Of a stretch of DNA of 64,000 nucleotides, positions 8,078 through 17,917 are shown piece after piece. A program made the translations under genes and the position numbers. Each line of letters begins with the position of its first letter. Position 1 is the stretch's first letter. Below the pieces are notes generated by a model. It had not been told where the DNA came from, did not search any database, and was given only the letters and a program-made list of their open reading frames with translations. Source of the stretch: SMWD01 sp002729875. Its GTDB lineage: Bacteria > Pseudomonadota > Gammaproteobacteria > Steroidobacterales > GCA-2729495. The stretch is taken from the NCBI GenBank assembly GCA_036010905.1, contig DASCMH010000004.1, forward strand, positions 73,755-137,754. Reading direction: 5' to 3'.

Positions 8078-9424
8078 TTAAAGCTGATAACCGGCATCAT
8101 CTCGCGACGGGATATGCCCCGGCGACTTGATGCGGACGATGATCGCCAGGACCATGACGACCGCATTCAGCACGCCGATCAGCACAAACGGTGCAGCCGG
8201 ACCAACCGAATCGAACAGGCGTCCACCAAGACCGGAGGCAAAGAAAATTCCGATCGCACCACACATGTTGAACGCACCAACGACCGACCCCCTGCTCAGG
8301 CGCGGTGCCTCAGCGCTGATCAGTGCCGTCGCCCCGAAGAATGCGCTGATCTGACCGACGCCGAGCAACAGGAACCAAGGTATCGCGGCCGACTCCAGCG
8401 GCTTATCGACGAACCACATCGCACTGTATCCGATCGCAGCCAGCGCCATACAGATAATCAGGCCCGTGACGCGGTTGATGCGGTCCATGAACAATCCGAG
8501 CACACCGAGCCAGATCAGCGCCGCGGCCGAAGCCAACCCAAACAGCCCGGCACCCCGGCCCGCCGCGATGGCGGGGTCCAACCCCTTTTCAACGCCGGCG
8601 ACAGTGCCCCATAAAACAACAAACGTACCAAGAATCACCAGATCACTGCGCGCAACAAAAGCGCCCGAATAGGCCAGCGCTATGCGCGGATTCCTGACGG
8701 CCTCGGAAAATCCACTGGCAATTAGCTGTTTCACCGTTAACCGTTCTTCACGCTCGACAGGCGCGCCTTTCTTCAAACCGAACAGGTACACGATCGAAGA
8801 CAGCGCACAAACAGCAAACACGATCACGTGAACGATCCGGGTTGCAGTGATGGCGTTATAACCCGCATCAACGAGCGCGGGCGGCACGAAACGTCCGAAC
8901 AGAACGGTCACGCAGATCACGCCGAGACCGTTGAACACACCGCTCAATGCAACAAGCTTGCCGCGCGAACGGTCCTGCGGGTAATCAGTGAGAATCGTCT
9001 GCAACATCCCCGTCGATGCGCCAAGACCGGCGGCATAGACGGCTCGGTAAATAATCAGGTGTGTTATGGATTCGGCAAACGGGTACAACAGGTAACCGAT
9101 ACCCATGACGAACATGCCGATCGCAAACAACTCGCGACGCCCGATACGATCGGCGAGGACGCCGACAAAACCGAAAATCAGCAACTGCACGATTTCGGTC
9201 ACGATCACGAGATCACCGCTGATCGTCCCCTGCTCACCGACCGGCATGCCGAAATTGGCATTCAGCACGAGGGCCGTGCCCGTCGAGATGAAGGTCAGAA
9301 ATCCGATCGTCGCGAATGCGGAATAACAGAAGATGACCGCGTTCAGGCGTGTGATGCCGGGCAGAAACCAAACGAACAGAAAACGCCGACCTTCCTGCTC
9401 CGACGCTTTCGAGTCCGTTTTCAT
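8078..9424 (-). CDS. MFS transporter (paralog 1 of 3)
   Basis: Major facilitator superfamily carrier of 448 residues with about twelve hydrophobic segments. The loop 2-3 signature reads GVLADRIGRRELFAIGMFVMG, a good match to D-R-x-G-R-R. The mid-protein segment NPRIALAYSGAFVARSDLVILGTF is shared almost exactly with the next two minus-strand carriers, so the three are paralogs. It is the last gene of a same-strand run: carrier 3, aldehyde dehydrogenase, carrier 2, carrier 1. Substrate is unknown; the aldehyde dehydrogenase suggests a carbon compound or an efflux role. It converges with the copper chaperone gene, with 13 bases between. Confidence 0.85.
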   Translation of the reverse strand: MKTDSKASEQEGRRFLFVWFLPGITRLNAVIFCYSAFATIGFLTFISTGTALVLNANFGMPVGEQGTISGDLVIVTEIVQLLIFGFVGVLADRIGRRELFAIGMFVMGIGYLLYPFAESITHLIIYRAVYAAGLGASTGMLQTILTDYPQDRSRGKLVALSGVFNGLGVICVTVLFGRFVPPALVDAGYNAITATRIVHVIVFAVCALSSIVYLFGLKKGAPVEREERLTVKQLIASGFSEAVRNPRIALAYSGAFVARSDLVILGTFVVLWGTVAGVEKGLDPAIAAGRGAGLFGLASAAALIWLGVLGLFMDRINRVTGLIICMALAAIGYSAMWFVDKPLESAAIPWFLLLGVGQISAFFGATALISAEAPRLSRGSVVGAFNMCGAIGIFFASGLGGRLFDSVGPAAPFVLIGVLNAVVMVLAIIVRIKSPGHIPSRDDAGYQL

Positions 9425-9440
9425 GATAGGTGATCGCTCG

Positions 9441-10793
9441 CTAGTTTAATTCCGGATCTGTGCCACGCCGCACGGCGAGACCCGGAGATTTGATCCGTAC
9501 GATAAGCGCAAACAGCGCAACGAAGCCGTTCATGATGCCGATCAGCACAAAGGGTGCGGCCGGCGCAATCGAATCGAACAGCATGCCGCCGAACCATGAA
9601 GAGACGAGGATGCCAATCGCGCCGGCGGTATTGAAGACGCCGACGACGGCGCCGCGCTGCAATGCCGGGGCTTCCTGGCCGATCAGGGTTTGTGCACCGA
9701 GAAAGGCGCTGATCTGTCCCACGCCGAGAAAAACAAAAAAGGGCCAGACCGAACCGAGATCCAGGGGATTGTCGACAAACCCGATGAACAGGTACCCCAG
9801 CGCAGCGAGTGTCATGCAAAGAATCATCGTCGTCACGCGGTTGAAACGATCCATGATCATCGCCATGAACGGAATCCACGCCAGGGCTGCGGACGTTGCG
9901 ATCACGAATATCATGCGCCCTTTCGACACAGCCTCTGACGGATCAATACCCTGATCAATGGCCGCCGTGGCGCCCCACAGGATCGAAAAAGTTCCGAGAA
10001 TCACGAGGTCACCGCGGGCGACAAATGCGGCCGCATAGGCCAGCGCAATGCGGGGATTTTTTGCCGCCCGGAGACCACTGGAGGCGAGCCGGGACAGCGG
10101 TAACTGCTTTTCGTGTTTGACCGGAACGCCTTTCTTCAATCCGAACCAAGCCACCAGCGCACTAAAAACGCAACAGCCAAAGGTCGTGTAGTGCGTGTAG
10201 AGGGACGCTTTCACTTCATCATATCCAGCCTGGACCAGGAACTCTGGCAGTCCGCCGAGGATTGCGACGACTGCAATCACGCCCAGGCCGTTGAAAACGC
10301 CGCCAAATGCAACAAATTTTCCGCGCGATTCTTCCTGCGGGTAATCGGTCGTGACCGTCGCGAGCATACCGGTCGCGGTCCCAAGACCGATAGCATATAA
10401 AATGCGATAAATGGTCAGTTCGGACACCGATTCGGCAAACGGATAGAACACATAGGACAAACCCATGACGAGCATGCCGATAGCCAGCAACTGACTGCGG
10501 CCAATCCGGTCGGCCATCACGCCCACGACAGCGAACAACAATATCTGGGTGATCTCAGTCACAAAAACAAGTTGCCCGGAGATCGTCCCCTGCTGATCTG
10601 TCGGTATTTGTAAATGTGTATTCAGGACCAGCGTCGTCGCGACACTGATAAACGTCAGCAAACCAATCGTCGAAAAGGCGCTATAGACGAACGAATAAAA
10701 ATTACCCCGCGAAATACCGGGCGCCAGTTCCAGGAAACCAATCTTGATACCAGGAGCAGACGAATAGTTTTGTTCACTCATGTGTTCTGACAT
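9441..10793 (-). CDS. MFS transporter (paralog 2 of 3)
   Basis: Second carrier of the related trio, about 450 residues, with twelve predicted membrane segments. It shows GVMADRIGRSQLLAIGMLVMG in the loop 2-3 position and NPRIALAYAAAFVARGDLVILGTF in the middle. The C-terminal half closes with FVLIGIMNGFVALFALIVRIKSPG, near-identical in plan to carrier 1. I place the start at ATG 10793 because GGAGG lies eleven bases upstream; an ATG at 10811 would overlap that site. Carrier 1 follows after 16 bases, so the two are likely co-transcribed. The tandem layout suggests local duplication. Confidence 0.85.
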   Translation of the reverse strand: MSEHMSEQNYSSAPGIKIGFLELAPGISRGNFYSFVYSAFSTIGLLTFISVATTLVLNTHLQIPTDQQGTISGQLVFVTEITQILLFAVVGVMADRIGRSQLLAIGMLVMGLSYVFYPFAESVSELTIYRILYAIGLGTATGMLATVTTDYPQEESRGKFVAFGGVFNGLGVIAVVAILGGLPEFLVQAGYDEVKASLYTHYTTFGCCVFSALVAWFGLKKGVPVKHEKQLPLSRLASSGLRAAKNPRIALAYAAAFVARGDLVILGTFSILWGATAAIDQGIDPSEAVSKGRMIFVIATSAALAWIPFMAMIMDRFNRVTTMILCMTLAALGYLFIGFVDNPLDLGSVWPFFVFLGVGQISAFLGAQTLIGQEAPALQRGAVVGVFNTAGAIGILVSSWFGGMLFDSIAPAAPFVLIGIMNGFVALFALIVRIKSPGLAVRRGTDPELN

Positions 10794-10853
10794 ATAAACA
10801 AGAGCCTCCATAACCCATGTTCAACGCAAAGCCTTTAAAAACGATACGGAAGA

Positions 10854-12305
10854 TTAAATAATATGAACAGCTTTTACCCGGGTATAACTCAAGACTTCTT
10901 CAAGACATTCTTCCCGACCCAGACCGCTGTTTTTCCAACCGCCAAATCCGGTCCCCATATAATGCCTGCCTGAGCCGTTGACCCAGACAAGGCCAGACTG
11001 CAGAGCACGCACCGTGCTCATTGCCGCCTTCAGATCATTCGTCCATACCGCTGCGGTCAGACCAAGATCGAGTTCATTCGCCATCGCAATAGCCTCGTCG
11101 ACCGTCTGCCATTTCAGGACAGACAGCACCGGACCGAATATTTCTTCCCGTGCAACCCGCATATCCATTGTAACGTCACCGAACACGGTCGGCTCAACCC
11201 AAAAACCGCGCTCGAACGTTTTACCGGCAGGCTGTCCGCCACCGGCGATCACGGTTGCGCCCTGCTCTTTTGCCGAGGCAATGATATCGAGAATTCGCCG
11301 GTAATGCGGCTCGGAGTTGACCGGCCCCATCCCGGATTCAGGATCCTGCGGATCGCCGACCTGAATCGAGGACACCTTGGCCCTGACCCGTTCAACGACA
11401 TCATCATAAAGCGATTCATGCAGCATCAACCGACTCGTTGAACCGCACGACTGGCCCGACCACGAAAAATTCATGCCATTGACGGCCGCCGTGGCAATTT
11501 CTTCCGGATCCGAGTCCGGGAATGCGATGAATGGATTTTTACCACCGAGTTCAAGCGTAACGTGCTTGATGGCGGTTTCCGCAGCCGCGCGCTGGATCGC
11601 CATCCCGGTGCCAACCGAGCCGGTAAAACCGATGCGCGGTACGTCCGGGTGACGAACAAGCGCATCACCGACAACGGCGCCATGACCCGAGACAAAATTA
11701 ACCAGGCCCGGCGGCAGAATCTGTGCACAGATTTCGGCCATGATGCTGGTCGACAACGGACTCTGATCCGGTGACTTCAATACCACGCCATTACCGGCAA
11801 TCAAAGGCGCACCAAGATGTGCAGCCGAAAATAGAAACGGATGATTAAAAGGCACAATCCTGCCGACCACGCCGTAAGGCTCACGCATCGTAAAATGAAT
11901 CTTATCTGGTGTTGCGGGTACACTTTCACCCTTGATCTCAATACCGAGGCCGGCGACAAATTCGATATAGTCCGCAGCCAACCCATGATGACCCGCCATG
12001 CAGCCAATCGTGTTTCCGGTATCAGCCACTTCAAGCGGCAACACATCGGTGCGTGCGCGCACTGCTTCAGCCAGTTTGCGTAACAGGCGACCGCGCTCAA
12101 ACACGTGCAAAGCCGCCCATTCCGGCTGCGCCTGTTTTGCCGCAGCAACTGCCCGGGCGACATCACTGACGGTACCGGCCGGCACCCTGCCATGCACCTC
12201 CCCGGTCGCCGGGTTGACGGAATCCATCCACTCGCCGCTATCGCTGGCGACAAATTCACCACCGATATGCATCAGGCAATCACCATAATTTTTGGTTATG
12301 GACAT
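10854..12305 (-). CDS. NAD(P)+-dependent aldehyde dehydrogenase
   Basis: Soluble aldehyde dehydrogenase of 483 residues. Visible are the cofactor-site VPFNHPFLFS, FTGSVGTGMAIQ, the general base Glu in TLELGGKNP, the nucleophilic Cys in WSGQSCGSTSRLM, and EEIFGPVLSVL near the C terminus. It would oxidise an aldehyde to an acid; the substrate class is not readable, although the pattern resembles the betaine/aromatic aldehyde dehydrogenase branch. It sits between two MFS paralogs on the same strand, which suggests uptake and oxidation of one compound. ATG 12305 is used; an internal ATG 11 codons on (MHIGGEFV) aligns equally well. Confidence 0.88.
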   Translation of the reverse strand: MSITKNYGDCLMHIGGEFVASDSGEWMDSVNPATGEVHGRVPAGTVSDVARAVAAAKQAQPEWAALHVFERGRLLRKLAEAVRARTDVLPLEVADTGNTIGCMAGHHGLAADYIEFVAGLGIEIKGESVPATPDKIHFTMREPYGVVGRIVPFNHPFLFSAAHLGAPLIAGNGVVLKSPDQSPLSTSIMAEICAQILPPGLVNFVSGHGAVVGDALVRHPDVPRIGFTGSVGTGMAIQRAAAETAIKHVTLELGGKNPFIAFPDSDPEEIATAAVNGMNFSWSGQSCGSTSRLMLHESLYDDVVERVRAKVSSIQVGDPQDPESGMGPVNSEPHYRRILDIIASAKEQGATVIAGGGQPAGKTFERGFWVEPTVFGDVTMDMRVAREEIFGPVLSVLKWQTVDEAIAMANELDLGLTAAVWTNDLKAAMSTVRALQSGLVWVNGSGRHYMGTGFGGWKNSGLGREECLEEVLSYTRVKAVHII

Positions 12306-12439
12306 TCTATTAGTAAGTCTTGATCAAACAGGTCATAACTGTAGGCAACACGTCGAGGAGAAGGAAGTATTCAGTAACGCTGCTTTAAACTTCGACCACC
12401 GAGCGGTATCAAACCAGTAGTGCGGTAATTTTGGAGTTA

Positions 12440-13777
12440 TCAGACCGATACCGGTTTATTACGGTTACGTTCCATCATCAGGTACAGGGCCCATAACAAC
12501 AAAAGAACGTTTGCACTGGCGACAAACAAAAACGGACCGACCTTCGCGACATTATCAAACAGATAGCCACCGACCTGGGCGACAATCAGAATTCCCAGGG
12601 CCCCGCACCAGCTCCACATGCCGAGCACGGCGCCCCGGCCACGTTCCGGCGCTTCCTTGCCGATCAGCGAAGTCGCCGACAGATTCGCGAACATCTCGGC
12701 AGCACCGATCAATGCGGCGCAGATGTACATCGCGTTGCCAAGCGGTTCGTCGAGAAACCAGAGCGAACCATAGCTAATGCCCGCGATGGCCATCGCTATT
12801 GCTATTCCCAGCACCCGGTCGATACGATCGAGCAACCAGCCGGCCAGCGGCGCGACCGGCAGGCTGACGGCCTGCACAAATGCATAGAAAGTTCCCGCCT
12901 TGCCAATCGCCTCGGCCGTCGTCAGGCCCTGATCGACGCCGACCTGGAACAGCCACAGCGAGAAAAAAGTGCTCATGACCGACAGGTCGCCGCGCGAGAC
13001 ACCCGCCGCGGCATAGGCCAGCGCGATACGCGGATTTTTTGCGGCTTTCAGGCCGACCCGGAACGTCGTCAGCAACTTATCGCGCTTCTCGAGCTGCTGC
13101 GGCGCGCCGGGTTTCAGAAAAAGAAACAGCACGGTGGCCACGATCAGCGTGACGCCGGCCATGATCCAGAACCAGTAAATGCCGGCCGTTTTCGGATCGA
13201 TACCCATTCCCTGAAAGCGATACGGCATATCCTTCATGACCAGTATGAGTACGACCAGACCGAGTCCGTTGAACATGAAACAGGTCGCCAGCATCTTCGC
13301 CCGGCACTGCTCCTGTGGGTAATCATTTGCGACCGTCGGCAGCATGACGATATTGCCCGCGCAACCGGCGGCAAACAGGGGCCGGAACAAATAGAGCATC
13401 AGCAACGAAGCAGCCAGGGGATAAATCACATACGCAAACGACATCAGGATGAATGCAGACACGTACAGCGGCTTGCGTCCCCACTTGTCCGACATTGCGC
13501 CGATCGGCCCGAGCAGGCAAAGCAGAACAATCTCCTGAATAATGGTCAGATTGCCCGCGACACTGCCCTGCTCGTCCAGCGGAACACCGATGACCTCGGT
13601 CAGCAGATAGCCCGAGCTGGAATTGATGAAGCTCATCGACGCAATACCGAAGAACGACGCAAAAAACAATGCAAAGAGGTGTTTCGGACGAATGCCGGGG
13701 TTCATCGTCAGCGGACCGAAACGCAACCCACCGGGCTCGACCACTCTTTCTTCAGTCTGATTATCTGCTGCGGACAT
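12440..13777 (-). CDS. MFS transporter (paralog 3 of 3)
   Basis: Third carrier of the trio, about 445 residues. It shares AKNPRIALAYAAAGVSRGDLSVMSTFF with the other two and has GAMSDKWGRKPLYVSAFILM in the loop 2-3 position. It is more divergent than carriers 1 and 2 are from each other. The start is placed at ATG 13777 (MSAADNQTEERVVEPGG), since the preceding residues from 13843 look like untranslated sequence. It is the first gene of the minus-strand run and lies opposite the paraoxonase-like gene at 13955. The 177-base gap between them probably holds both promoters. Between it and the dehydrogenase lie 134 bases with nothing I recognise. Confidence 0.85.
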   Translation of the reverse strand: MSAADNQTEERVVEPGGLRFGPLTMNPGIRPKHLFALFFASFFGIASMSFINSSSGYLLTEVIGVPLDEQGSVAGNLTIIQEIVLLCLLGPIGAMSDKWGRKPLYVSAFILMSFAYVIYPLAASLLMLYLFRPLFAAGCAGNIVMLPTVANDYPQEQCRAKMLATCFMFNGLGLVVLILVMKDMPYRFQGMGIDPKTAGIYWFWIMAGVTLIVATVLFLFLKPGAPQQLEKRDKLLTTFRVGLKAAKNPRIALAYAAAGVSRGDLSVMSTFFSLWLFQVGVDQGLTTAEAIGKAGTFYAFVQAVSLPVAPLAGWLLDRIDRVLGIAIAMAIAGISYGSLWFLDEPLGNAMYICAALIGAAEMFANLSATSLIGKEAPERGRGAVLGMWSWCGALGILIVAQVGGYLFDNVAKVGPFLFVASANVLLLLWALYLMMERNRNKPVSV

Positions 13778-13954
13778 AACTTGTTTAAAAAGGCAAATGA
13801 CAGCTTTCGGATGGTGGCGATAGCGACCACCGCTTACAAACAATGTGTACCCAACGACCGTACAGTGAGCCGTTTTTTTGCGAATCCGGCCAATCCGTGC
13901 GACAGTCTGTAGTACACCATAGATAAATTCCGATACCAGTAGAATAGAAAAACC

Positions 13955-14995
13955 ATGAAAATTATGAAAATTGCACTATTTTTCATCATTGTCATCATTG
14001 CCGTCTCCGTAAGCGGTATTTTCGGCTACCTGAGATTCGGTCTGCCCCCCGCGCATTTTGCCGGGCAGTGCGAGACTCTAAACCTTAACGAAAGCGCTGA
14101 AGATATGCAGATCGACCGCGAACGCGGTATCGCCTACCTGTCACTTATTGACCGCATGGCACTGGCCAAAAAAGAACCCGCTCAGGGCTGGATAGGTCGC
14201 CTGGATCTGAATTCCGGTTCGCGTACGATTGAGCCTGCCCTGATCGACCCGCCGGGACACTTTCGACCGCACGGCCTGAGCCTGTTCATCGATGCCAACG
14301 GTCAACGCACCATGGCTGTCATTAACCACCCGGTCAACCGCGGCGAAGAGGCAGAACACGTGGTGTTGTTCAGAGAGGAGCAACCGGGCAGGTTTCGATA
14401 TCTACGAACATTTACCGATGATTTAATCGCCAGGCCGAATGACCTTGTCGCGGTAGGCCCAGAACAGTATTACATCGCCAACGACAGTCCACCGAACAGC
14501 GGCGAGACGACCAGGCTCGTTTACGTCGACGCCGACAACGCCCGGGTCGTAATGGACGGCATCCGTTCCGGCGGAGGTATCAACATGTCACTTGACGGCA
14601 ACTTTATTTACGTCGCCGAGACTCAGGGTGAGACAATCCACGTACTCAAGCGCGACCCGACTGACGGAACGGTCGAATCCGTCAAGGAAATCGCCATCGG
14701 CACGGCACCGGATAATATCGACGTCGCCGAGGACGGCAGCCTTTGGATCGGCGCACACTCGAGTCTGTTTGGCCTGATCATGCATTTCATCGCCGGTACT
14801 GATGCTCCGTCACAGGTACTGCGTGTTGATCTGGACAGTAAAACCGGAACAAATATCAAAGAAATCTATTACAACCGGGGCGACGAAATCTCGGCCAGCA
14901 GCGTCGGACTGACTTACGGCAACAAACTCCTGATTGGCTCCATCACGGCACACAAGATCCTGATCTGCGAAATGGATGATGCCTGGCGGCCATAG
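13955..14995 (+). CDS. Paraoxonase/arylesterase-like beta-propeller protein, membrane-anchored
   Basis: SMP-30/paraoxonase-like protein of 346 residues with an uncleaved-looking N-terminal hydrophobic helix (ALFFIIVIIAVSVSGIFGYL). The propeller carries HFRPHGLSLF and RPNDLVAVGPEQYYIANDS, which match the calcium-ligand Asn-Asp segment of paraoxonases, and later GGGINMSLDGNFIYVAET and APDNIDVAEDGSLWIGAH. Family members hydrolyse lactones and aryl esters. The protein should sit in the inner membrane facing the periplasm. It is divergent from the MFS/aldehyde dehydrogenase run and converges with the FG-GAP gene. Substrate is not known; a lactone step linked to the neighbouring dehydrogenase is only a guess. 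Confidence 0.7.
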   Translation: MKIMKIALFFIIVIIAVSVSGIFGYLRFGLPPAHFAGQCETLNLNESAEDMQIDRERGIAYLSLIDRMALAKKEPAQGWIGRLDLNSGSRTIEPALIDPPGHFRPHGLSLFIDANGQRTMAVINHPVNRGEEAEHVVLFREEQPGRFRYLRTFTDDLIARPNDLVAVGPEQYYIANDSPPNSGETTRLVYVDADNARVVMDGIRSGGGINMSLDGNFIYVAETQGETIHVLKRDPTDGTVESVKEIAIGTAPDNIDVAEDGSLWIGAHSSLFGLIMHFIAGTDAPSQVLRVDLDSKTGTNIKEIYYNRGDEISASSVGLTYGNKLLIGSITAHKILICEMDDAWRP

Positions 14996-15007
14996 ATTTA
15001 TAGCAGC

Positions 15008-16672
15008 TTATCCGGGTTCGGTAATCGTCACGGTATTTCCAGGTTCTACGCCGTCGACTTTTTGTACGACTCCGCTCGGCCATGTAATCTCAATGTAATC
15101 GATCGAGTTGTTCGCGCCCAGACCGAACAACAAGCGCGGATCGTTAGCCGAATTATAGCCATGTGCACTCGTGTGCTCTCTGTATTGCACGAGATCACCT
15201 GACACCAGCTTGACGCGCGCACCGTAGCCGGAACGATTACTCCTGGTTCCGATCAATGCAACCCGCACCCAGTTATTTTCACCACCTGCATTCAATAACA
15301 ACTGGTTCTGCTGTTCCATACTGACCCGCTTACCCATACTGTAATAAGTGCGGTTGGTCACGAACAAATCCGGATAACCATCATCGTTGACATCAGCCGC
15401 GCCGACACCACTGCCAATCCCAAGCCCTTCAGCACCGGAACCATTGGTAATATCCGTAAACGTATTATCACCATTATTACGGTATAACCGGTTGTAAGCC
15501 GGCTCCCAGGCGATATAGAACTGTACAAACACCGGCATACTGATTACGTCATTGATCAGTACATTTGACTCACCGCCGTTATTGACATAAATATCCAGCA
15601 ACCCATCGTTATCAAAATCCGCCATGGCGCAACCTCGCGCACCGCCCATGTCACCAATACCCGAGATCATGCTGATATCAGTAAACTTCACTTCACCCGT
15701 TTGCGCAAAACGGCTGATAACCAGACGATTTGCCTGGTCGGCCGTCGGCAGGAAAATATCCATATCGCCGTCATTGTCGATATCGCCGATACAGGCTCCG
15801 TTTGCATTACCCGGATTGAGCAATGCGAGTGCCCGCGGTGGCTTGCGGCTGCGGGTTATATCCGTAAAAGTGCCATCACCGTTATTCAGAAAAGCGATGT
15901 TATTGTCACCCTCTATGGTCACGAGCAGATCCTGCCAACCATCCTGATCAAAATCCGTCCAGTTCGGCGAACCCTGCGCATTGGCCTTGAGCACCTTGCC
16001 AAGAATCCCCGCACCGGATTGCTCGGTGACATCGATAAATGTTCCATCACCATTATTGCGAAACAAAACGTTATCAACATCGTACTCAGGTTGTTTGATG
16101 TAAAGGTCCAGATACCCGTCGTTATCAAAGTCACCCCAGGCTACGCCTGCCCCGGTGCTGTCGATGCCACCGGCTTGTCGATCCGGTTCATTACCGGCGC
16201 GCAGCAGCCCGGCCGACACGGTAATATTCTTGAAATTCGCTTCCCCCGTTTCAATCAACAGGTTCCGGTACGCAGAATGCGGCACCCTCTTTACGCCACG
16301 ACCACTCGGCGGCATGTTAGCAACAAACATATCCATATCGCCGTCATTATCGATATCGCCCCAGGACGCACCACGTGCCAACCCTCCGCCATTATCAACG
16401 CCCCGCTCCACTGCGACATTGATGAACCGACCCTGCCCGATATTCTCAAACAGGCGATTATCATGGCCCGGCATATGCGCCTCGGTCGGCACATAAATAT
16501 CCAGGTCGCCATCCTGATCATAATCGACAAATGTCGGCCCGGTGCTGTTAACAGCCAGATCTGCAAGTCCGGCCGGTTCGGCAGCATCGATGAATCGAAT
16601 CGGCATCTCTGCCGCGATAGCACAGCCACACACAAGCGAAAACCCAAACAGCCACATCACTATTACGCGCAT
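15008..16672 (-). CDS. Secreted FG-GAP/VCBS repeat protein with ASPIC/UnbV domain (CRTAC1-like)
   Basis: Exported protein of 554 residues with a cleavable signal peptide (MWLFGFSLVCGCAIAAE). At least six FG-GAP/VCBS repeats follow, each with calcium-loop patterns such as DYDQDGDLDIYVP, DIDNDGDMDMFVA, DFDNDGYLDLYI and DVNDDGYPDLFVT. The C-terminal ~75 residues (RSGYGARVKLVSGD to ITWPSGVVQKVDG) match the ASPIC/UnbV domain. Such proteins are secreted or surface beta-propellers of unknown biochemical role. ATG 16672 has GGAAAG directly upstream, and the signal peptide confirms it. It lies tail-to-tail with the paraoxonase-like gene. Confidence 0.85.
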   Translation of the reverse strand: MRVIVMWLFGFSLVCGCAIAAEMPIRFIDAAEPAGLADLAVNSTGPTFVDYDQDGDLDIYVPTEAHMPGHDNRLFENIGQGRFINVAVERGVDNGGGLARGASWGDIDNDGDMDMFVANMPPSGRGVKRVPHSAYRNLLIETGEANFKNITVSAGLLRAGNEPDRQAGGIDSTGAGVAWGDFDNDGYLDLYIKQPEYDVDNVLFRNNGDGTFIDVTEQSGAGILGKVLKANAQGSPNWTDFDQDGWQDLLVTIEGDNNIAFLNNGDGTFTDITRSRKPPRALALLNPGNANGACIGDIDNDGDMDIFLPTADQANRLVISRFAQTGEVKFTDISMISGIGDMGGARGCAMADFDNDGLLDIYVNNGGESNVLINDVISMPVFVQFYIAWEPAYNRLYRNNGDNTFTDITNGSGAEGLGIGSGVGAADVNDDGYPDLFVTNRTYYSMGKRVSMEQQNQLLLNAGGENNWVRVALIGTRSNRSGYGARVKLVSGDLVQYREHTSAHGYNSANDPRLLFGLGANNSIDYIEITWPSGVVQKVDGVEPGNTVTITEPG

Positions 16673-16760
16673 CTTTCCAACTCCGAAGGGTTAGCCTGGA
16701 ATACCGCTGGTCTAGTTACGAACCTGGCAAACTGCCCGGTTGTCATGTTCTGAAACCGGT

Positions 16761-17627
16761 TCAGGCAAGCAGAACGTGATCGAGCATAGCTGCTACAAGC
16801 AGCAAACCAAGCTGCACGATCGAAGCGGCGAAAGTTCGCCAGGCCTGGGGCACACTCGGCTCAAGATATAGCCTTATACAGGCATAGACAAAGATGCCGC
16901 CACCGGACAAAGCACCGATAAAATAAATCCAGCTCATCCCATACCAGACAGGCAACAGTGACAGCACAACAAGTAAGATGGCATGAGTCAGGATAGTGCC
17001 TGTTGATAAAGTTTCACTAACGATAACGGGTAGCATCGGCACACCGGCAGCCGCATAATCCTCCTTACAGGCAAATGCCAATGCCCAAAAATGTGGCGGT
17101 GTCCACAGGAATAAAACCATGGCCAGTATCAACGGCGCCGGAGCCAGTGTCGCTTCCGTCGCCGCCGCACCGGCCATAACGGCGAAACTGCCGGACAACC
17201 CACCAATCACGATATTCATCCAGGTGCGCTTTTTGAGCCAGACTGTGTAGACAATGCCGTAGGTGAATGCACCGAGAAAAATATAAATTGCGGCAGCAAC
17301 ATTCGTCACCAGCGCCGCTGCGACCACTGAAACGATTAACAACACTGGAATTGCCGTCAGCCAATACCAATTGGCGCTGAACTCGCCGGTCACAAATGCG
17401 CGTCCACGCGTACGCTTCATGTGCGCATCGAGATCACGCTCATAGAACTGGTTAAAGGCGCCGGAAACCGACGACGATACGAGTACCGCCAGACTAAGCA
17501 CGAGAACCTGCCAGAAAGAAAGCTCATTCCCCGGACTCACGGCGATACCCGCCAAGGTACAGGCCATGATCAGAAACCCAAGTCGAATCTTGGCGGTCTG
17601 GTAAATTAATTTTATTGTCTTAAGCAT
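16761..17627 (-). CDS. ctaB: Protoheme IX farnesyltransferase (heme O synthase)
   Basis: Polytopic inner-membrane prenyltransferase of 288 residues, UbiA superfamily, which adds farnesyl to heme B to give heme O for terminal oxidases. Signature regions: SGAFNQFYERDLDAHMKRTRG (first Asp-rich motif NxxxxxD), YTVWLKKRTWMNIVIGGLSG, and WTPPHFWALAFACKEDYAA (second motif with H-F-W). About eight or nine hydrophobic segments follow the usual order. No oxidase subunit genes are adjacent. ATG 17627 (MLKTIKLIYQTAKIRLG) is used rather than an upstream in-frame start eight codons earlier. It is divergent from cysH across a 290-base gap. Confidence 0.92.
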   Translation of the reverse strand: MLKTIKLIYQTAKIRLGFLIMACTLAGIAVSPGNELSFWQVLVLSLAVLVSSSVSGAFNQFYERDLDAHMKRTRGRAFVTGEFSANWYWLTAIPVLLIVSVVAAALVTNVAAAIYIFLGAFTYGIVYTVWLKKRTWMNIVIGGLSGSFAVMAGAAATEATLAPAPLILAMVLFLWTPPHFWALAFACKEDYAAAGVPMLPVIVSETLSTGTILTHAILLVVLSLLPVWYGMSWIYFIGALSGGGIFVYACIRLYLEPSVPQAWRTFAASIVQLGLLLVAAMLDHVLLA

Positions 17628-17789
17628 ATATCTGGTCAGTTTCCAGCTCAATTATTAAGATTAATGTCACAAGCTTAGCGCATGCAAATTCTAAATTTAA
17701 GACTGTGTCTAAAAAAAGGGCAAAAAATAAGTTAAATTGACAACCGGGGAGATGCCGGGAAATGCAATCCAGCCCGATATCCGGTGCCG

Positions 17790-17829
17790 ATAACCAAATC
17801 CTTACCCGCATCATATAATGGCTGGTTAT
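17790..17829 (+). promoter_or_regulatory. Candidate cysH promoter with symmetric half-sites
   Basis: In the gap upstream of cysH there is a perfect TATAAT at 17814-17819. It lies between the inverted half-sites ATAACCA (17790-17796) and TGGTTAT (17823-17829). The -35 position has no good hexamer, as expected for an activator-dependent promoter. CysB, encoded 1 kb away, is the natural candidate regulator. The binding assignment is inference. Confidence 0.35.
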
Positions 17830-17917
17830 ACGGGGATAACAACAATTACGTTCCCTCAGCCCAGCGAAGCTATTAACGTAGTGACCACGAGCAAGATACT
17901 CGAAGAAAGTCATTACG

